Positions 7,428 to 17,025 of a stretch of 64,000 bases of DNA are shown here, piece after piece. A program made the translations under genes and the position numbers. Origin of the DNA: AP-15 sp963712825. Its GTDB lineage: Bacteria > Pseudomonadota > Alphaproteobacteria > ATCC43930 > CGMCC-115725. The notes beneath the pieces are model-generated. The model made no database searches and was not told the DNA's origin. It saw nothing but the letters and a program-made list of their open reading frames with translations. Location of the stretch: NCBI GenBank assembly GCA_963712825.1, contig CAVQJP010000020.1, positions 15,441 to 79,440 on the forward strand, given 5' to 3'. Numbering within the stretch: position 1 is the stretch's first letter; every line of letters starts with the position of its first letter.

Positions 7428-10293
7428 AGACCATGTGCGGCGCGCGCTGTTGGCGGCGCTCGCGATCCAGCGGGCGGTCGGCGAGGGTGCCGCCGGCGGC
7501 GAGGCCATCAACCTGACGGTGCGGATCGGCGTCCACAGCGGGCCGGTCGTGTTTGGCCCGGTCGCCGGCAATCTGGCGATGGATTACACGGTAATCGGCG
7601 ACACCGCGAACGTCGCCGCCCGGCTTCAGCAAGCCGCCCCGCCCGGAACCGTCGTGATCAGCGAGGCAACCCGGCTGTCGGCGCAGGGCTATGCCCGCGT
7701 CGAGCCGATCGGCCCGCTTTCTCTGAAGGGCAAAACCGAGCCGATCCTGGCCTACTCCCTGCTCGGGATTTCACATCGGCGCACCGGGCTGCGCGAGTCG
7801 ATGCCGCTGCGCACCGCGGCTTTTGTCGATCGCCACAGCGAGGCTGGCATCCTCGACGGCTTTCTCAAGCAAGCCGAGGACGGGCGCGGCCAAGCGGTCG
7901 GTCTGGTCGGCGATCCCGGCATCGGCAAGTCGCGGCTGCTCGCCGAGTTTCGCAGCCGGGTCGGCGACGAACGGGTAACCTGGGTCGAGGGCCGTTGCCT
8001 CTCCTACGGCACGCAAATCCCGTACATGCTCGCTCTCGACACGTTGCGCAGCAATTGCGGGATCGCCGAGACCGACCCGCCCGATGCGGTTGTCGAAAAG
8101 GTCCGCTTGGCCCTTCGCGCGGTCGGAATGGACCCGGAGGAGGGGGGTCCGGTCCTGCTGCACCTGCTCGAAATCAAGGAAACCGACGCCTCCCCGGCCT
8201 TGTCGAACCCGGAAGCGGTGAAAAACAAGGCATTCGCGGCCCTGCGTCAGCTTTGTCTTAAGGCCAGTCGAATACGGCCGCTGATCCTGGTGCTCGAAGA
8301 CCTGCACTGGGTCGACAAGATATCGGAAGAGTTTCTCGGCTTCCTGGCCGAAAACATTCGCGACGCACGCGTCCTGTTGCTCGGGACCTACCGCCCCGGC
8401 TACCGGCCGCCGTGGATTGAAAAATCCTACGCGTCGCAAATCCCGATGCAGCCGTTGTCAAATGACGACAGCCGGCAAATGGTCCGCTCGGTGTTGCGGG
8501 CCGAGCGCCTGATCGAGCTGGTGACCCAGGAAATCGTCGCCAAGGCCGACGGCAATCCGCTTTTTCTCGAGCAGCTGGCCTTGCATGCCGGCGAGGCGAG
8601 CGACCTTCGCTCGCACCTGATGGTGCCGGACACGATCCACGACGTCGTGATGGCGCGCATCGACCGGCTGCCGGAGCAAGCCAAGCGGCTGCTCCAGGTC
8701 GCCGCGGTGATCGGCCGCGAGTTTCCGCTGCGGCTGCTGCGCGCGGTCTGGCCAGGGTCGGGGTCGGTCGATCATCTGCTGCGCGAGCTGGCGCGGCTCG
8801 AATTTGTCTACGAACGGATCGAGGCCGAAGGCTCGGTCTACATTTTTCGCCACGCGCTTACCCAGGAAACCGCCTATGGCAGCCTGCTCGAGCGCCATCG
8901 CCGCACCTATCACGGCGCCGTCGGGCAAGCCCTTGAAGAACTCCATCGCGGCCGCGCCGAGGAGGCGGCCGAGCTGCTGGCATTGCATTTTGGCCGCAGC
9001 GACGAGGCTGAAAAGGCGATCGACTACCACATCATGGCCGCGGAAAAATCGCAACGCCGCTGGGCCAACAGCGACGCGCTCAATTACTTCGACGACGCAC
9101 TCCGCCGCCTCGACCGGCTACCCGACGCGCAACCGAACCGGCTGCGCCGCATCGATGCGGTGCTCAAGCAGGCCGAGGTCAAATTCGCCCTCGGCCAGCA
9201 CGCCGACCACATCCAGGCGCTCGACCGCATCCGCGATTTGGTCGAGCAGAGCGACGACCCCCGCCGCCTCGCCACCTGGCATTACTGGCGGGGCTTTCTG
9301 CACGTCCTAACGGGAGGGCGGCCGGACGATGCAATGAGATATTGCCAGGAGGCGGCGGCGATCGCGTCAGCGGCCGGTTTTCACGAGATGGCGGCGTTTG
9401 CCGAATCATGCCTGGCGCAAGTTTACCTGTTTACCGGCCGGCTGCGCGAAGCGATGAAAGCCGGCGAACGCGCTCTGGCAAGCTTTGAGACCGCGGGTAA
9501 TTTGTGGTGGGCTTGCCGCACGATCTGGCACCTAAATCCAGCAGCGATGGCTCTCGGCGAGTGGAACACAAGCCTACAGTATTGCCGCCGTGCCCTCGAC
9601 TACGGCGATATCCTCAAGGATCTAAGGATCAAGGTAGTCTCTCTCTGGCGGACAGGTGCAGTGCACGTCCATCAAGGCGACGTGGAGCAAGGCATTAAAT
9701 ATTGCAACGAGGCTTTGGCTCTGGGGCCCCTCCCGTTCGATGCCGCAATGGCCAAGGCGGTGCGCGGTTACGGAAAGGTCAAGATGGGCCAGGTTGACGC
9801 CGGGATTGTCGATCTCGCCGACGCCGTTGCCTGGTGCGATAATTCTCGGCTGCGTTACACCCATGCGCGTTACGCGGTATGGCTCGCCGAGGGCCATCTG
9901 CGCCGCGGAGATCGTGCGACCGCGCGCCTGTTGGTCGAAAACGTGCTGCAGACGAGCCGGAGCACCGGCTACCTCCAGCTGGAGGGCGTGGCCCGCTGGT
10001 TGATCGGCGAATGCCTGGCGGCCGAAGCGCCACGGACCGCCGAACCCTATGTCGAGGCTGCGATGGAGATTCTTGCGCGCATCGGCGCTCGCAACGATTT
10101 TGCGCGGGCGCTGGTGACCCGCGCCGCCCTACGCCACGCCGCCGGCGACGCGGCGGCGGCGCGCGATCTGCTCGACAGCGCTGACGCCATTTTCAGTGAA
10201 CTCGGCACACTCGACGAACCCGCCCATGTCGAGACGGCCCGAGCCGCGCTTGCCCATGGAAAAACAATACAGCTCCTCGCGGATAGGTCGTGA
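7237..10293 (+). CDS. adenylate cyclase - AAA ATPase - TPR signalling protein
   Basis: About 1018 residues. A class III nucleotidyl cyclase domain comes first (VLFCDIVNST and FTGDGFMALFGAP supply the metal-binding Asp residues; ANVAARL follows). An STAND-like ATPase is next, with Walker A VGDPGIGKSRLLAEF near residue 225 and Walker B LILVLEDLHWVD near 350. The last 450 or so residues are TPR-like helical repeats. Such proteins are thought to couple protein-protein sensing to cAMP synthesis. The GTG at 7237 is only the first start in frame; the natural start is probably 6990 across a frameshift. Confidence 0.9.
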   Translation: MTVLFCDIVNSTPLAERLGPEAMRDLVNRFLEASLAEVNRYGGTAPQFTGDGFMALFGAPLTYEDHVRRALLAALAIQRAVGEGAAGGEAINLTVRIGVHSGPVVFGPVAGNLAMDYTVIGDTANVAARLQQAAPPGTVVISEATRLSAQGYARVEPIGPLSLKGKTEPILAYSLLGISHRRTGLRESMPLRTAAFVDRHSEAGILDGFLKQAEDGRGQAVGLVGDPGIGKSRLLAEFRSRVGDERVTWVEGRCLSYGTQIPYMLALDTLRSNCGIAETDPPDAVVEKVRLALRAVGMDPEEGGPVLLHLLEIKETDASPALSNPEAVKNKAFAALRQLCLKASRIRPLILVLEDLHWVDKISEEFLGFLAENIRDARVLLLGTYRPGYRPPWIEKSYASQIPMQPLSNDDSRQMVRSVLRAERLIELVTQEIVAKADGNPLFLEQLALHAGEASDLRSHLMVPDTIHDVVMARIDRLPEQAKRLLQVAAVIGREFPLRLLRAVWPGSGSVDHLLRELARLEFVYERIEAEGSVYIFRHALTQETAYGSLLERHRRTYHGAVGQALEELHRGRAEEAAELLALHFGRSDEAEKAIDYHIMAAEKSQRRWANSDALNYFDDALRRLDRLPDAQPNRLRRIDAVLKQAEVKFALGQHADHIQALDRIRDLVEQSDDPRRLATWHYWRGFLHVLTGGRPDDAMRYCQEAAAIASAAGFHEMAAFAESCLAQVYLFTGRLREAMKAGERALASFETAGNLWWACRTIWHLNPAAMALGEWNTSLQYCRRALDYGDILKDLRIKVVSLWRTGAVHVHQGDVEQGIKYCNEALALGPLPFDAAMAKAVRGYGKVKMGQVDAGIVDLADAVAWCDNSRLRYTHARYAVWLAEGHLRRGDRATARLLVENVLQTSRSTGYLQLEGVARWLIGECLAAEAPRTAEPYVEAAMEILARIGARNDFARALVTRAALRHAAGDAAAARDLLDSADAIFSELGTLDEPAHVETARAALAHGKTIQLLADRS

Positions 10294-10421
10294 GCAATCC
10301 CAAAAAATTACTGGAAACGTGGGCTTATTACGGGTAGTTTAGCCCAGAAGGTTAAACTAAGCCGACGTTAAGCAATCAACGGTGGTCCCGGCACAGCCGC
10401 ACCCTTTTGGGGAGAACGCTG

Positions 10422-11471
10422 ATGAAGCTGTCCGCGCTGATCCGAACTGCCGCTATCGCCGGACTGGTCCTGGTCGGCTCTGCGCGACCGGCACCCGCGC
10501 AGGTTTGCACGGGCGGCCACCTCAATGCTGTGCCTTTTGTTGTGACGGGTTATGCGCCGGCAACCAACACGACCCCGACGCCTCAGACGCGCCCCGTCAA
10601 CAGCGACGTCCAGATGGATCTGGCGAAGGCTTTCGCGGCCGCCAGCCCCGACTTTCAATACAAGCTCTGCGGCTTGGATGGCATATTTATCGATCCCAGC
10701 GGGTGCCAGGATCCGGGTTCGGGCAATCCCTACGACCCAACGACGTGCGACCTCAATGGTGCGCCGATTGCCGGATATTCGTGGGGCCTCCGGACATATC
10801 CACCGAATCCGTACACACGGAGGTATATCGGGTTATCGCTCGCGCTGTGGAACTACATGAATCCAAAGCTGCCGAAGAAGTACCGATGGTCGTGTGCCGC
10901 TCCCCAGAATGTATGCGCCCCGCCGTTCAGCTCATTTTACGCCGCCTTTCTGGACGCCGTCGTACACGTACCTGCCCAAAACTCGCCTAACGGCTCGTTT
11001 TCGGTGGTGGTGACACCGAAGTCGTTCGCGGCAAGTCCCGCGATGAGTGTGCTCGCGGTGTTGGCGCATGAGTTTGGCCATGTCTATTGGTTTGACAGCT
11101 TCGTTCCAAATGCTGGCGGCTCCTTCGCCAACACCTTCTGCGGTGGCATCTTCTATCCCGGGGCAAATTGGGGAACGAGCCCGGTCAACGTGCCATATTC
11201 CGGCGGCCACCGATTTGTCTTCTTTGGCGACACTTCGACTTATTCCGGGTCCCACGTACCGTGGCTGCCGGGCACTTTGCACAGCATATACAGTAGCGGA
11301 AATTGGGCGAGCGCGCTCGCCGCGTTTTCTCCGAATGAGGATTTTGTCGAAACTTTTGAATTGAGCGTGCTTATGAAAGTAGGATTGAAAGGATTAAAAA
11401 TCAATACAGATTTTATCGTGCCTGTTCCTAATGGATCGTGGCTGGCTTGGAAGATCGGGTGCTTCCATTAA
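10422..11471 (+). CDS. secreted putative zinc metallopeptidase (HEFGH)
   Basis: 349 residues. A signal peptide begins MKLSALIRTAAIAGLVLVG and ends near APAQ. The HEXXH motif HEFGH, near residue 216, sits in a hydrophobic helix (VLAVLAHEFGHVYWFD), the arrangement of a zinc-metalloprotease active site. A clear third zinc ligand cannot be named. Cysteines in the N-terminal half suggest disulfides. ATG 10422 gives the better signal peptide than the upstream ATG 10407. Local GC falls towards the 3' end, hinting at foreign origin. Confidence 0.72.
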   Translation: MKLSALIRTAAIAGLVLVGSARPAPAQVCTGGHLNAVPFVVTGYAPATNTTPTPQTRPVNSDVQMDLAKAFAAASPDFQYKLCGLDGIFIDPSGCQDPGSGNPYDPTTCDLNGAPIAGYSWGLRTYPPNPYTRRYIGLSLALWNYMNPKLPKKYRWSCAAPQNVCAPPFSSFYAAFLDAVVHVPAQNSPNGSFSVVVTPKSFAASPAMSVLAVLAHEFGHVYWFDSFVPNAGGSFANTFCGGIFYPGANWGTSPVNVPYSGGHRFVFFGDTSTYSGSHVPWLPGTLHSIYSSGNWASALAAFSPNEDFVETFELSVLMKVGLKGLKINTDFIVPVPNGSWLAWKIGCFH

Positions 11472-12014
11472 TTACAATAAACGGCGCTGCCTTCTGAGAA
11501 AGCTCGATCTTTAACAATCGACCGGCAACTCGGCCGCGGCCGAGTTGGATACCCGCCCAGCAATGTCTCTCAAAATAATTCTCGTAATGGCTGGTTATAT
11601 TACGACTATCGGTCTCTTTTAGTAACCGCATCTGAAAATAGTCAGATAGAATTAGGGAGATAGCTAACAATAGTTGTCGTCAATCACAAGATGTAAGAAT
11701 TACGCCGATTTCGTGCTGCGGTTGATCATCAAGATATCGGAGATTTAATCCAAGAACCATCTCGGGAACTCTGAACGCGGCAAAAAATCTTGTAAATGGT
11801 CGCCGGGTAAAAGTATGACCCGAAAAGAGTTTGGTATGGGTCGGACAGTTGGCCGTCATTCCCGCGAAAGCGGGAACCCAGGGGCAAAGGTTGGGGCGCT
11901 CGCCCCTGTTCCAGGCCAGGCGCTCGCCCTGGGCCACCGCTTTCGCGGGGGCGACGGCTGTTACCGGGATGAACCAAATTTGTTAAATCGGAGTCCCGGG
12001 CGCTTGTCGCCTTC
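11472..12014. other. gene-free stretch containing dispersed repeat copy 2
   Basis: 543 bases with no credible gene. The first 300 are AT-richer than the surroundings. At 11813-11965 lies a reverse-oriented copy of the dispersed repeat seen at 6051 and 24854, recognisable by TATGGGTCGGACAGTTGGC, the hairpin TTCCCGC-GAAA-GCGGGAA, and GGCGCTCGCCC. Confidence 0.75.
11813..11965 (-). repeat. dispersed repeat, copy 2 (reverse orientation)
   Basis: About 150 bp homologous to the reverse complement of the elements at 6051-6310 and 24854-25035. It shares the TTCCCGC...GCGGGAA stem-loop and the GGGCGAGCGCC and CCTGGAACAGG words. It has no coding capacity. Confidence 0.78.
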
Positions 12015-12752
12015 TTAACGTCGCCCCGCTGCAGCTTGATGGTAGCCGGTGTCATTAAAGCGAAAGGACACCGTTAATGGGGTGACGCCTGCCGCGAGAT
12101 GCGCCTGGATCGCGGCCAACATTTCCGAGGCGTCGGTGCGCTTTTGATCGACGGCGCCGGTGCGCAGCCATCCTGAAAAATCGGTGAGCGCCGATGCGGA
12201 CGGCTCGTCGGCAGCGAGCCGCAGCAGCGCGTCCCAAGTGCGGTCCTTGTAAAACCGGGCTCCGCAGGCCTCGGTTAGGCGGGCGGCGGTCTCCGGTCCG
12301 AGAACGCCTTTGGCTACGGCCTTGTCGAGGGTGGCGCGGATGTTGACCATTGCTTCGGTGACGGCCGGGTAGCCGAGCTCTTCGGGGCCGTGCAATATGG
12401 CGACCTCGTCGTCGTCGCAAAGCACGCCGTCGCGATAGGCCTCGAAGACGCGGCCGATCCCGACCATGCCGAAAGTATGCAGCTCGGCGGCGCGCAGCGC
12501 GCCGATGCTGGCGCTGCCGTAAACATGGATGCCCTGCGTCATCGCCCACAGGATTTCCTTGTGCCAAACGGTCGGGGTCACCTCGAAATAGCCGTCGACG
12601 ATGCCGATGATAGCGGGGCGGGCGAGCGCCGCGTCGTAGACCTCGCCCTGTCGCACCGGCGGACGCCATTCGAGCGCCGGATCAACGGGCCGATGGGCCG
12701 GCGGCAGCGACGGCCCGGCGAAAATGACGGCTCTCTGCGGAGCGCCGGTCAT
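12015..12752 (-). CDS. TfuA-like protein
   Basis: 245 residues. TfuA domains partner with YcaO enzymes in thioamide formation on peptides. Characteristic segments are AVIFAGPSLP at the N-terminus, GIVDGYFEVTPTVWHKEILWAM, and the conserved GIHVYGSASIGALRAAEL. ATG 12752 overlaps the YcaO stop by four bases (ATGA), so the two are translationally coupled. The longer open frame upstream of 12752 reads inside ycaO and is not used. Confidence 0.92.
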   Translation of the reverse strand: MTGAPQRAVIFAGPSLPPAHRPVDPALEWRPPVRQGEVYDAALARPAIIGIVDGYFEVTPTVWHKEILWAMTQGIHVYGSASIGALRAAELHTFGMVGIGRVFEAYRDGVLCDDDEVAILHGPEELGYPAVTEAMVNIRATLDKAVAKGVLGPETAARLTEACGARFYKDRTWDALLRLAADEPSASALTDFSGWLRTGAVDQKRTDASEMLAAIQAHLAAGVTPLTVSFRFNDTGYHQAAAGRR

Positions 12753-13984
12753 GGCACAAAGGCCGCAGTCTCGCGCGCCCGCGGGCCGGGCACGTAGTGC
12801 GGGTGCCGGATGTCGCCTTCGAGACCGGGGATGACCACCCTGACCACCGGGACCTCGAAATCCGGGCGCGTCAGATCGACCGCGACGACACGCGCCATGC
12901 CGGCATCCCGCAGGCGCTCCAGTTCCCACCCCAGGTCCTGGGACAAGTCATCGGCGACAAAGGTCGGAACGGCGTCGAACGATGTCGGAACGGCGTCCTC
13001 GCACAACGCGTCGAGCAGCGCGTCGACGATCTCCGCGTTCGGGGGCTCTTCGTATTCCGCAGGCAACAGGTCATCGCGGATGCCGGCAATGTAGGTCAGG
13101 CGGGCCTGCGCCGCCTCGGTCAGCGCCCGGACCAGCGCTATCGCCCGGTCGGGATGGCATCCGGCGCCATGGAAACGGCGCAGCCGGCCGGGCCCGCCCG
13201 CGGGTGGGTCGCGAATATCGCAGAGAAAGGCGGCGATGCCGACATCGGTGGTGACATCCCACAGCCGCACGGCGACACCGGCCTTCTCATATTTTGCCAA
13301 CAATGTCCGGCTGTCTGGATCGTCGATCGAACCGATGTCCAGGGCGTGCCGGGCCCGCACGCGCATGCCCGAGGCGTTCCACAGCGCCACGGCATCGCGC
13401 TCGATCAACTCGCATATTGCCGAACTGATCGCTTCGACCGGATGATTGCCGGACGCGAGCCCGTTAGATCCCGCGTGAAAATACCCGTCGAGCGGTCGCG
13501 TGTAGTCGGTATGGACCGCTTCGGTCGGGACCCAGCAGGGTTCTTTGCCCAACAAGTCGAAGCCCTGCGTCCAGCCGATGCCGGCGTCGGGGTCGAATTC
13601 TCTGCCGGTGGCGCATAAACGCCGCGGGTCGACCACAACATCATTTGCCGCGAGGTCTCGATAGGCGGCGCGACGGCCGTTGTCGACCTCCTCGGCGTGA
13701 AAGCCCTCGATTGCTTCCATCAGCGCCGAAGCCGTCGCCTGATGCAGATCTAATCCCTTGCCCTGCGAGACTGAAACCGAGCGCGAATTGGGACGCACGG
13801 CGACAACGACCGGGATGCCGATATGGTCGAGGCCTGTAATGTTGCCGAGCCGCGTGATGCCCATTTGCGCCGCAAGCGGACGAAACCGGACCAGTGTTTC
13901 TGACGGTGACGCCAGCCGATGGGTCCCGCGCCGAAACACCTTCAAAGGTGCGTCTAAGGCGGCGCTGAGACGGTTCAGCGTCAA
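12749..13984 (-). CDS. YcaO-domain protein
   Basis: 411 residues. YcaO enzymes use ATP to activate peptide backbone amides; with TfuA they install thioamides. Family blocks are the N-terminal RGITRLGNITGLD-type region (MGITRLGNITGLDHIGIPV), the Glu-rich ATP-binding helices ALMEAIEGFHAEE and AICELIERDAVALW, and ALTEAAQARLTYIAG. It overlaps both neighbours by four bases, in the order secreted protein, YcaO, TfuA. No classical RiPP transporter or peptidase is next to it. Confidence 0.93.
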   Translation of the reverse strand: MTLNRLSAALDAPLKVFRRGTHRLASPSETLVRFRPLAAQMGITRLGNITGLDHIGIPVVVAVRPNSRSVSVSQGKGLDLHQATASALMEAIEGFHAEEVDNGRRAAYRDLAANDVVVDPRRLCATGREFDPDAGIGWTQGFDLLGKEPCWVPTEAVHTDYTRPLDGYFHAGSNGLASGNHPVEAISSAICELIERDAVALWNASGMRVRARHALDIGSIDDPDSRTLLAKYEKAGVAVRLWDVTTDVGIAAFLCDIRDPPAGGPGRLRRFHGAGCHPDRAIALVRALTEAAQARLTYIAGIRDDLLPAEYEEPPNAEIVDALLDALCEDAVPTSFDAVPTFVADDLSQDLGWELERLRDAGMARVVAVDLTRPDFEVPVVRVVIPGLEGDIRHPHYVPGPRARETAAFVP

Positions 13985-14463
13985 CCTTTTCTGTCGGCCG
14001 CGCTGCCGTGGTCGTGGGGTCCGGTCTCTTGCTTGGGTGCGCTGCGCGGCGTGCTCGCCGGCGGCGCGCTCTTGGCCGCAGGTTCCGGCTTGTCGGTAAA
14101 TGACTTTGTGATGTCTCTAAGAGAGAAGCCGGATCCGCCGCCGCCCGACATGATCAAGCGCGGGTCGGCGTCGAGCTTTATGCCCTCGGCTCCGTGTTTT
14201 TCGAGCAGCCGCAAGAGATGGTCGCGTTGCGTGGTGGCGCCAAGCCGCAGCTCGGTTTCCCGGCCGCTTTCGGAAAGAAAAATTCTGCCGGCTTCGGCGC
14301 GGACCGTCACGTCACCTGCGACGACCGGCTCGGCGCCGGCCTGCGGCGCCGGCTCTGCCGTGTCGGCGCGCGCGCCTGCAACCGACAGCGCGCCCAAGCC
14401 GAGCAGCAGCGCGATGCGGCTCGGCAGGCGAAGGTGTTTTTTAACGACGTCCGGTACAGGCAT
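13981..14463 (-). CDS. secreted protein with Gly-rich motif, first gene of the YcaO-TfuA operon
   Basis: 160 residues from ATG 14463 (an earlier ATG at 14487 is possible). It has a signal peptide (hydrophobic RIALLLGLGALSVAGARA), an acidic/Ala-rich linker, a compact beta-rich region (VTVRAEAGRIFLSESGRETELRLG), then the striking MSGGGGSGFSLRDI segment, and a Pro/Ala/Lys tail. I do not recognise the family. It overlaps ycaO by four bases, so its product is made with the thioamide enzymes. It could be the modified substrate or an accessory protein; neither can be shown from sequence. Confidence 0.78.
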   Translation of the reverse strand: MPVPDVVKKHLRLPSRIALLLGLGALSVAGARADTAEPAPQAGAEPVVAGDVTVRAEAGRIFLSESGRETELRLGATTQRDHLLRLLEKHGAEGIKLDADPRLIMSGGGGSGFSLRDITKSFTDKPEPAAKSAPPASTPRSAPKQETGPHDHGSAADRKG

Positions 14464-14662
14464 TCTTTCCTCCCGCCGGTCGAGCAATCAACATATGATA
14501 AAAGAGCGTCGCTAACAAACCAAAAAATTGCTGCACACTGCGGCCGACGCCCCGGATGCCGCGGTTATGCCTCGGCGGGCCGACGCGCGGCGTCCTTCAC
14601 TAGACGGGTCCCAGGGGGTAGGCTCGGCATGACAACGCGCCTATTGGGAGCGAGCGACGGCC

Positions 14663-15838
14663 ATGAAGCGAAGCAGCGAGCGGATTCTGACCACTCATGT
14701 CGGCAGCCTGCCGCGGCCGCCCGATCTGCTGGCGATGATCCAAGCGAAGGAGCAGGGCGCCGGGTTCGATCCGGCTGCGTTTGCCGCTCGCGTCAAAAGC
14801 GCTGTGCTCGAAGTCGTCAAAAAGCAAGCCGAAAGCGGCGTCGACATCCTCGGCGACGGCGAGATGGGGCGGTTCGGCTTTATCCCCTATGTCAACGAGC
14901 GGCTTGCCGGCATCGAGCCGCGCCACAATGCGAGCCGGGCCGGCGGCTGGGCGAGCTCGCGCGAATACCTGGCTTTCCCCGAATATTACCAATGGGCGGC
15001 TGAGATGCCGGGTGCCGCGGGCCGGGCGCCGCCGACGCAATGGGTCTGCACCGGGCCGGTGTCATACCGCGGCCATGACGCCCTGCAGCGCGACATCGCC
15101 AACCTGAAGGCGGCGCTTGCCGGTGTCGGACACGAGGAGGCGTTCATGACGGCGGTGTCGCCGACCAATCTCGCCAATTGGAACACCAACGAATACTATC
15201 GCAGCGAAGAAGAATTCCGCATTGCCCTCGCCGACGCCTTGCGCGAGGAGTATCGCGCGATCGTCGATGCGGGGCTCGTCTTGCAGATCGACGACCCGCA
15301 GCTCGCGAGCCACTGGGCGATGCACCCCGAAATCGACCTGGCGCAGTGCCGGGAATGGGCGAATGCCAGCGTCGAGTTGCTGAACCATGCGCTGGCCGGC
15401 ATTCCGCCCGACCGGGTACGCTATCACACCTGCTACAGCATCAACATGGGTCCGCGCGTCCACGACATCGAGCTGCGGCACATCGTCGACATCATGCTGC
15501 GGGTCGTGGCCGGCGCCTATTCGTTCGAGGCGGCCAATCCGCGCCACGAGCACGAATGGCGGGTGTGGGAAACCGCAAAATTACCCGAGGGCAAGGTGCT
15601 GATCCCCGGCATCGTCACCCACGCCTCGAACCTGGTCGAGCACCCCGAGGCGATCGCGCAGCGGATCGGCCGGTTTGCCGGCGTCGTCGGCCGAGAAAAC
15701 CTGATCGCCGGCGCCGATTGCGGCTTTGCCAGCTTTTCAACCTCGTGCGAGGTGCATCCCTCGGTCGTGTGGGCCAAGCTCGCAGCTCTCGGCGAAGGCG
15801 CCCGGCTCGCGACAACAGAATTATGGGGCCGCCGCTGA
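14663..15838 (+). CDS. cobalamin-independent methionine synthase-like (MetE C-terminal domain) protein
   Basis: 391 residues, only the catalytic half of MetE. It opens with the typical LTTHVGSLPRPPDLL. Likely zinc ligands are the His/Cys of RVRYHTCYSINMG and the late Cys in AGADCGFAS; DILGDGEMGR and LQIDDPQLAS are also conserved. Single-domain members transfer methyl or alkyl groups onto thiols and need not make methionine. The gene stands alone and is convergent with ribD (42 bases apart). Confidence 0.9.
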   Translation: MKRSSERILTTHVGSLPRPPDLLAMIQAKEQGAGFDPAAFAARVKSAVLEVVKKQAESGVDILGDGEMGRFGFIPYVNERLAGIEPRHNASRAGGWASSREYLAFPEYYQWAAEMPGAAGRAPPTQWVCTGPVSYRGHDALQRDIANLKAALAGVGHEEAFMTAVSPTNLANWNTNEYYRSEEEFRIALADALREEYRAIVDAGLVLQIDDPQLASHWAMHPEIDLAQCREWANASVELLNHALAGIPPDRVRYHTCYSINMGPRVHDIELRHIVDIMLRVVAGAYSFEAANPRHEHEWRVWETAKLPEGKVLIPGIVTHASNLVEHPEAIAQRIGRFAGVVGRENLIAGADCGFASFSTSCEVHPSVVWAKLAALGEGARLATTELWGRR

Positions 15839-15879
15839 TCTTCGGCGCGCTCGAAAATGTGCTGCTTGCGACTTCGGCT

Positions 15880-17025
15880 CTATTCGCGGCGGCGCAGGGT
15901 GGCCAGCACGTCGGCGCCAACGGTCTCGCTCGAAATCCGTTCGAATCCGGGGGCATCCGCCAGCGCCGAAACCCCGAGGGTGCCGATCGCCGCGACGCCG
16001 TCGCCGCCGATCAGCAGCGGGGCGTGCATCCATGCGAGACGATCGACCAGCTGCTCCCGCAGCAGGGCGGCGGCGAGCTCGGCCCCGCCTTCGACCAAGA
16101 GCCGCGTCAGCCCGCGCGCACCGAGCGCGGCGAGCGCGGCGGCAAGGTCGATGCGGCCCTTGGCGTCGGGTTTGACCTCGATCAATTCGACGCCCGCAGC
16201 AAGAAAAGCCTCGCGCCGCTCCTGATCGGCAGCCCCTAGGGTCACAACCCAGGTCGGGGTCTGGCGCGCCTCGGCGATTACATGAGCCGAGCACGGGATG
16301 CGCAGCAGGCGGTCGAGGACGACACGCACCGGAGAACGGTGCTCAAGCCCCGGCAGCCGGCAGGTCAGCTGCGGGTCGTCGGCGAGGACGGTGCCGGTGC
16401 CGACCAGGATCGCGTCGTGCTCGGCGCGCAGCCGATGTCCCCGCGCGCGCGCCGGGGGGCCGGTGATCCATTGGCTGGCACCGGCGCTGGTGGCGATGCG
16501 TCCGTCGAGCGAGGTCGCAAGCTTCAGCGTGACAAGTGGGCGGCCGAGCCGCTGGCGGATAAGAAAGCCGGCGTTGATTTCGGCGGCTTCGGCGGCGCCG
16601 ATACCGGTCTCGACCGCGATCCCGGCTGCGCCGAGCCGGCGAAGGCCGGCGCCCGCGACGCGCGGGTCAGGGTCTTCGAGAGCGACGACGGCGCGCCGCA
16701 CCCCGGCCTCGGCCAGGGCCCCGGCGCAAGGCGGGGTTCGTCCCCAATGATTGCACGGTTCGAGGCTGACATAGGCGGTGGCGCCATGCGCCCCCGGTCC
16801 GGCGCGCGCCAATGCCTCGGTCTCGGCATGCGGCCGCCCGCCCGGTTGGGTCCAGCCGCGTCCGACCACGCGCCCATCTTTGACGATGACGCAGCCGACC
16901 GCCGGGTTGGGCCACACGTTGCCGAGCCCGCGGCGCGCCAGGCCCAGCGCCGCCTGCATCCAGCGCCGATCGGATCCCAGGTCGCCGCCAGGCGCGGTCG
17001 GGGCCGCCGCCGGCTCATTCGCCAT
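15880..17025 (-). CDS. ribD: riboflavin biosynthesis deaminase/reductase RibD
   Basis: About 381 residues. The N-terminal deaminase domain has HAETEAL and PCNHWGRTPPC as zinc ligands; the C-terminal reductase has VTLKLATSLDGRIA and LLVEGGAELAAALL. It performs steps 2 and 3 of riboflavin synthesis, deaminating and then reducing the GTP-derived pyrimidine. ATG 17025 overlaps the nrdR stop by 11 bases, the usual alphaproteobacterial gene pair; an upstream ATG at 17094 would run far into nrdR. Confidence 0.96.
   Translation of the reverse strand: MANEPAAAPTAPGGDLGSDRRWMQAALGLARRGLGNVWPNPAVGCVIVKDGRVVGRGWTQPGGRPHAETEALARAGPGAHGATAYVSLEPCNHWGRTPPCAGALAEAGVRRAVVALEDPDPRVAGAGLRRLGAAGIAVETGIGAAEAAEINAGFLIRQRLGRPLVTLKLATSLDGRIATSAGASQWITGPPARARGHRLRAEHDAILVGTGTVLADDPQLTCRLPGLEHRSPVRVVLDRLLRIPCSAHVIAEARQTPTWVVTLGAADQERREAFLAAGVELIEVKPDAKGRIDLAAALAALGARGLTRLLVEGGAELAAALLREQLVDRLAWMHAPLLIGGDGVAAIGTLGVSALADAPGFERISSETVGADVLATLRRRE

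Noticed and set aside
14488..14662. Cobalamin or SAM riboswitch before the MetE-like gene
   Set aside because: No conserved riboswitch core could be recognised in the 175-base leader.
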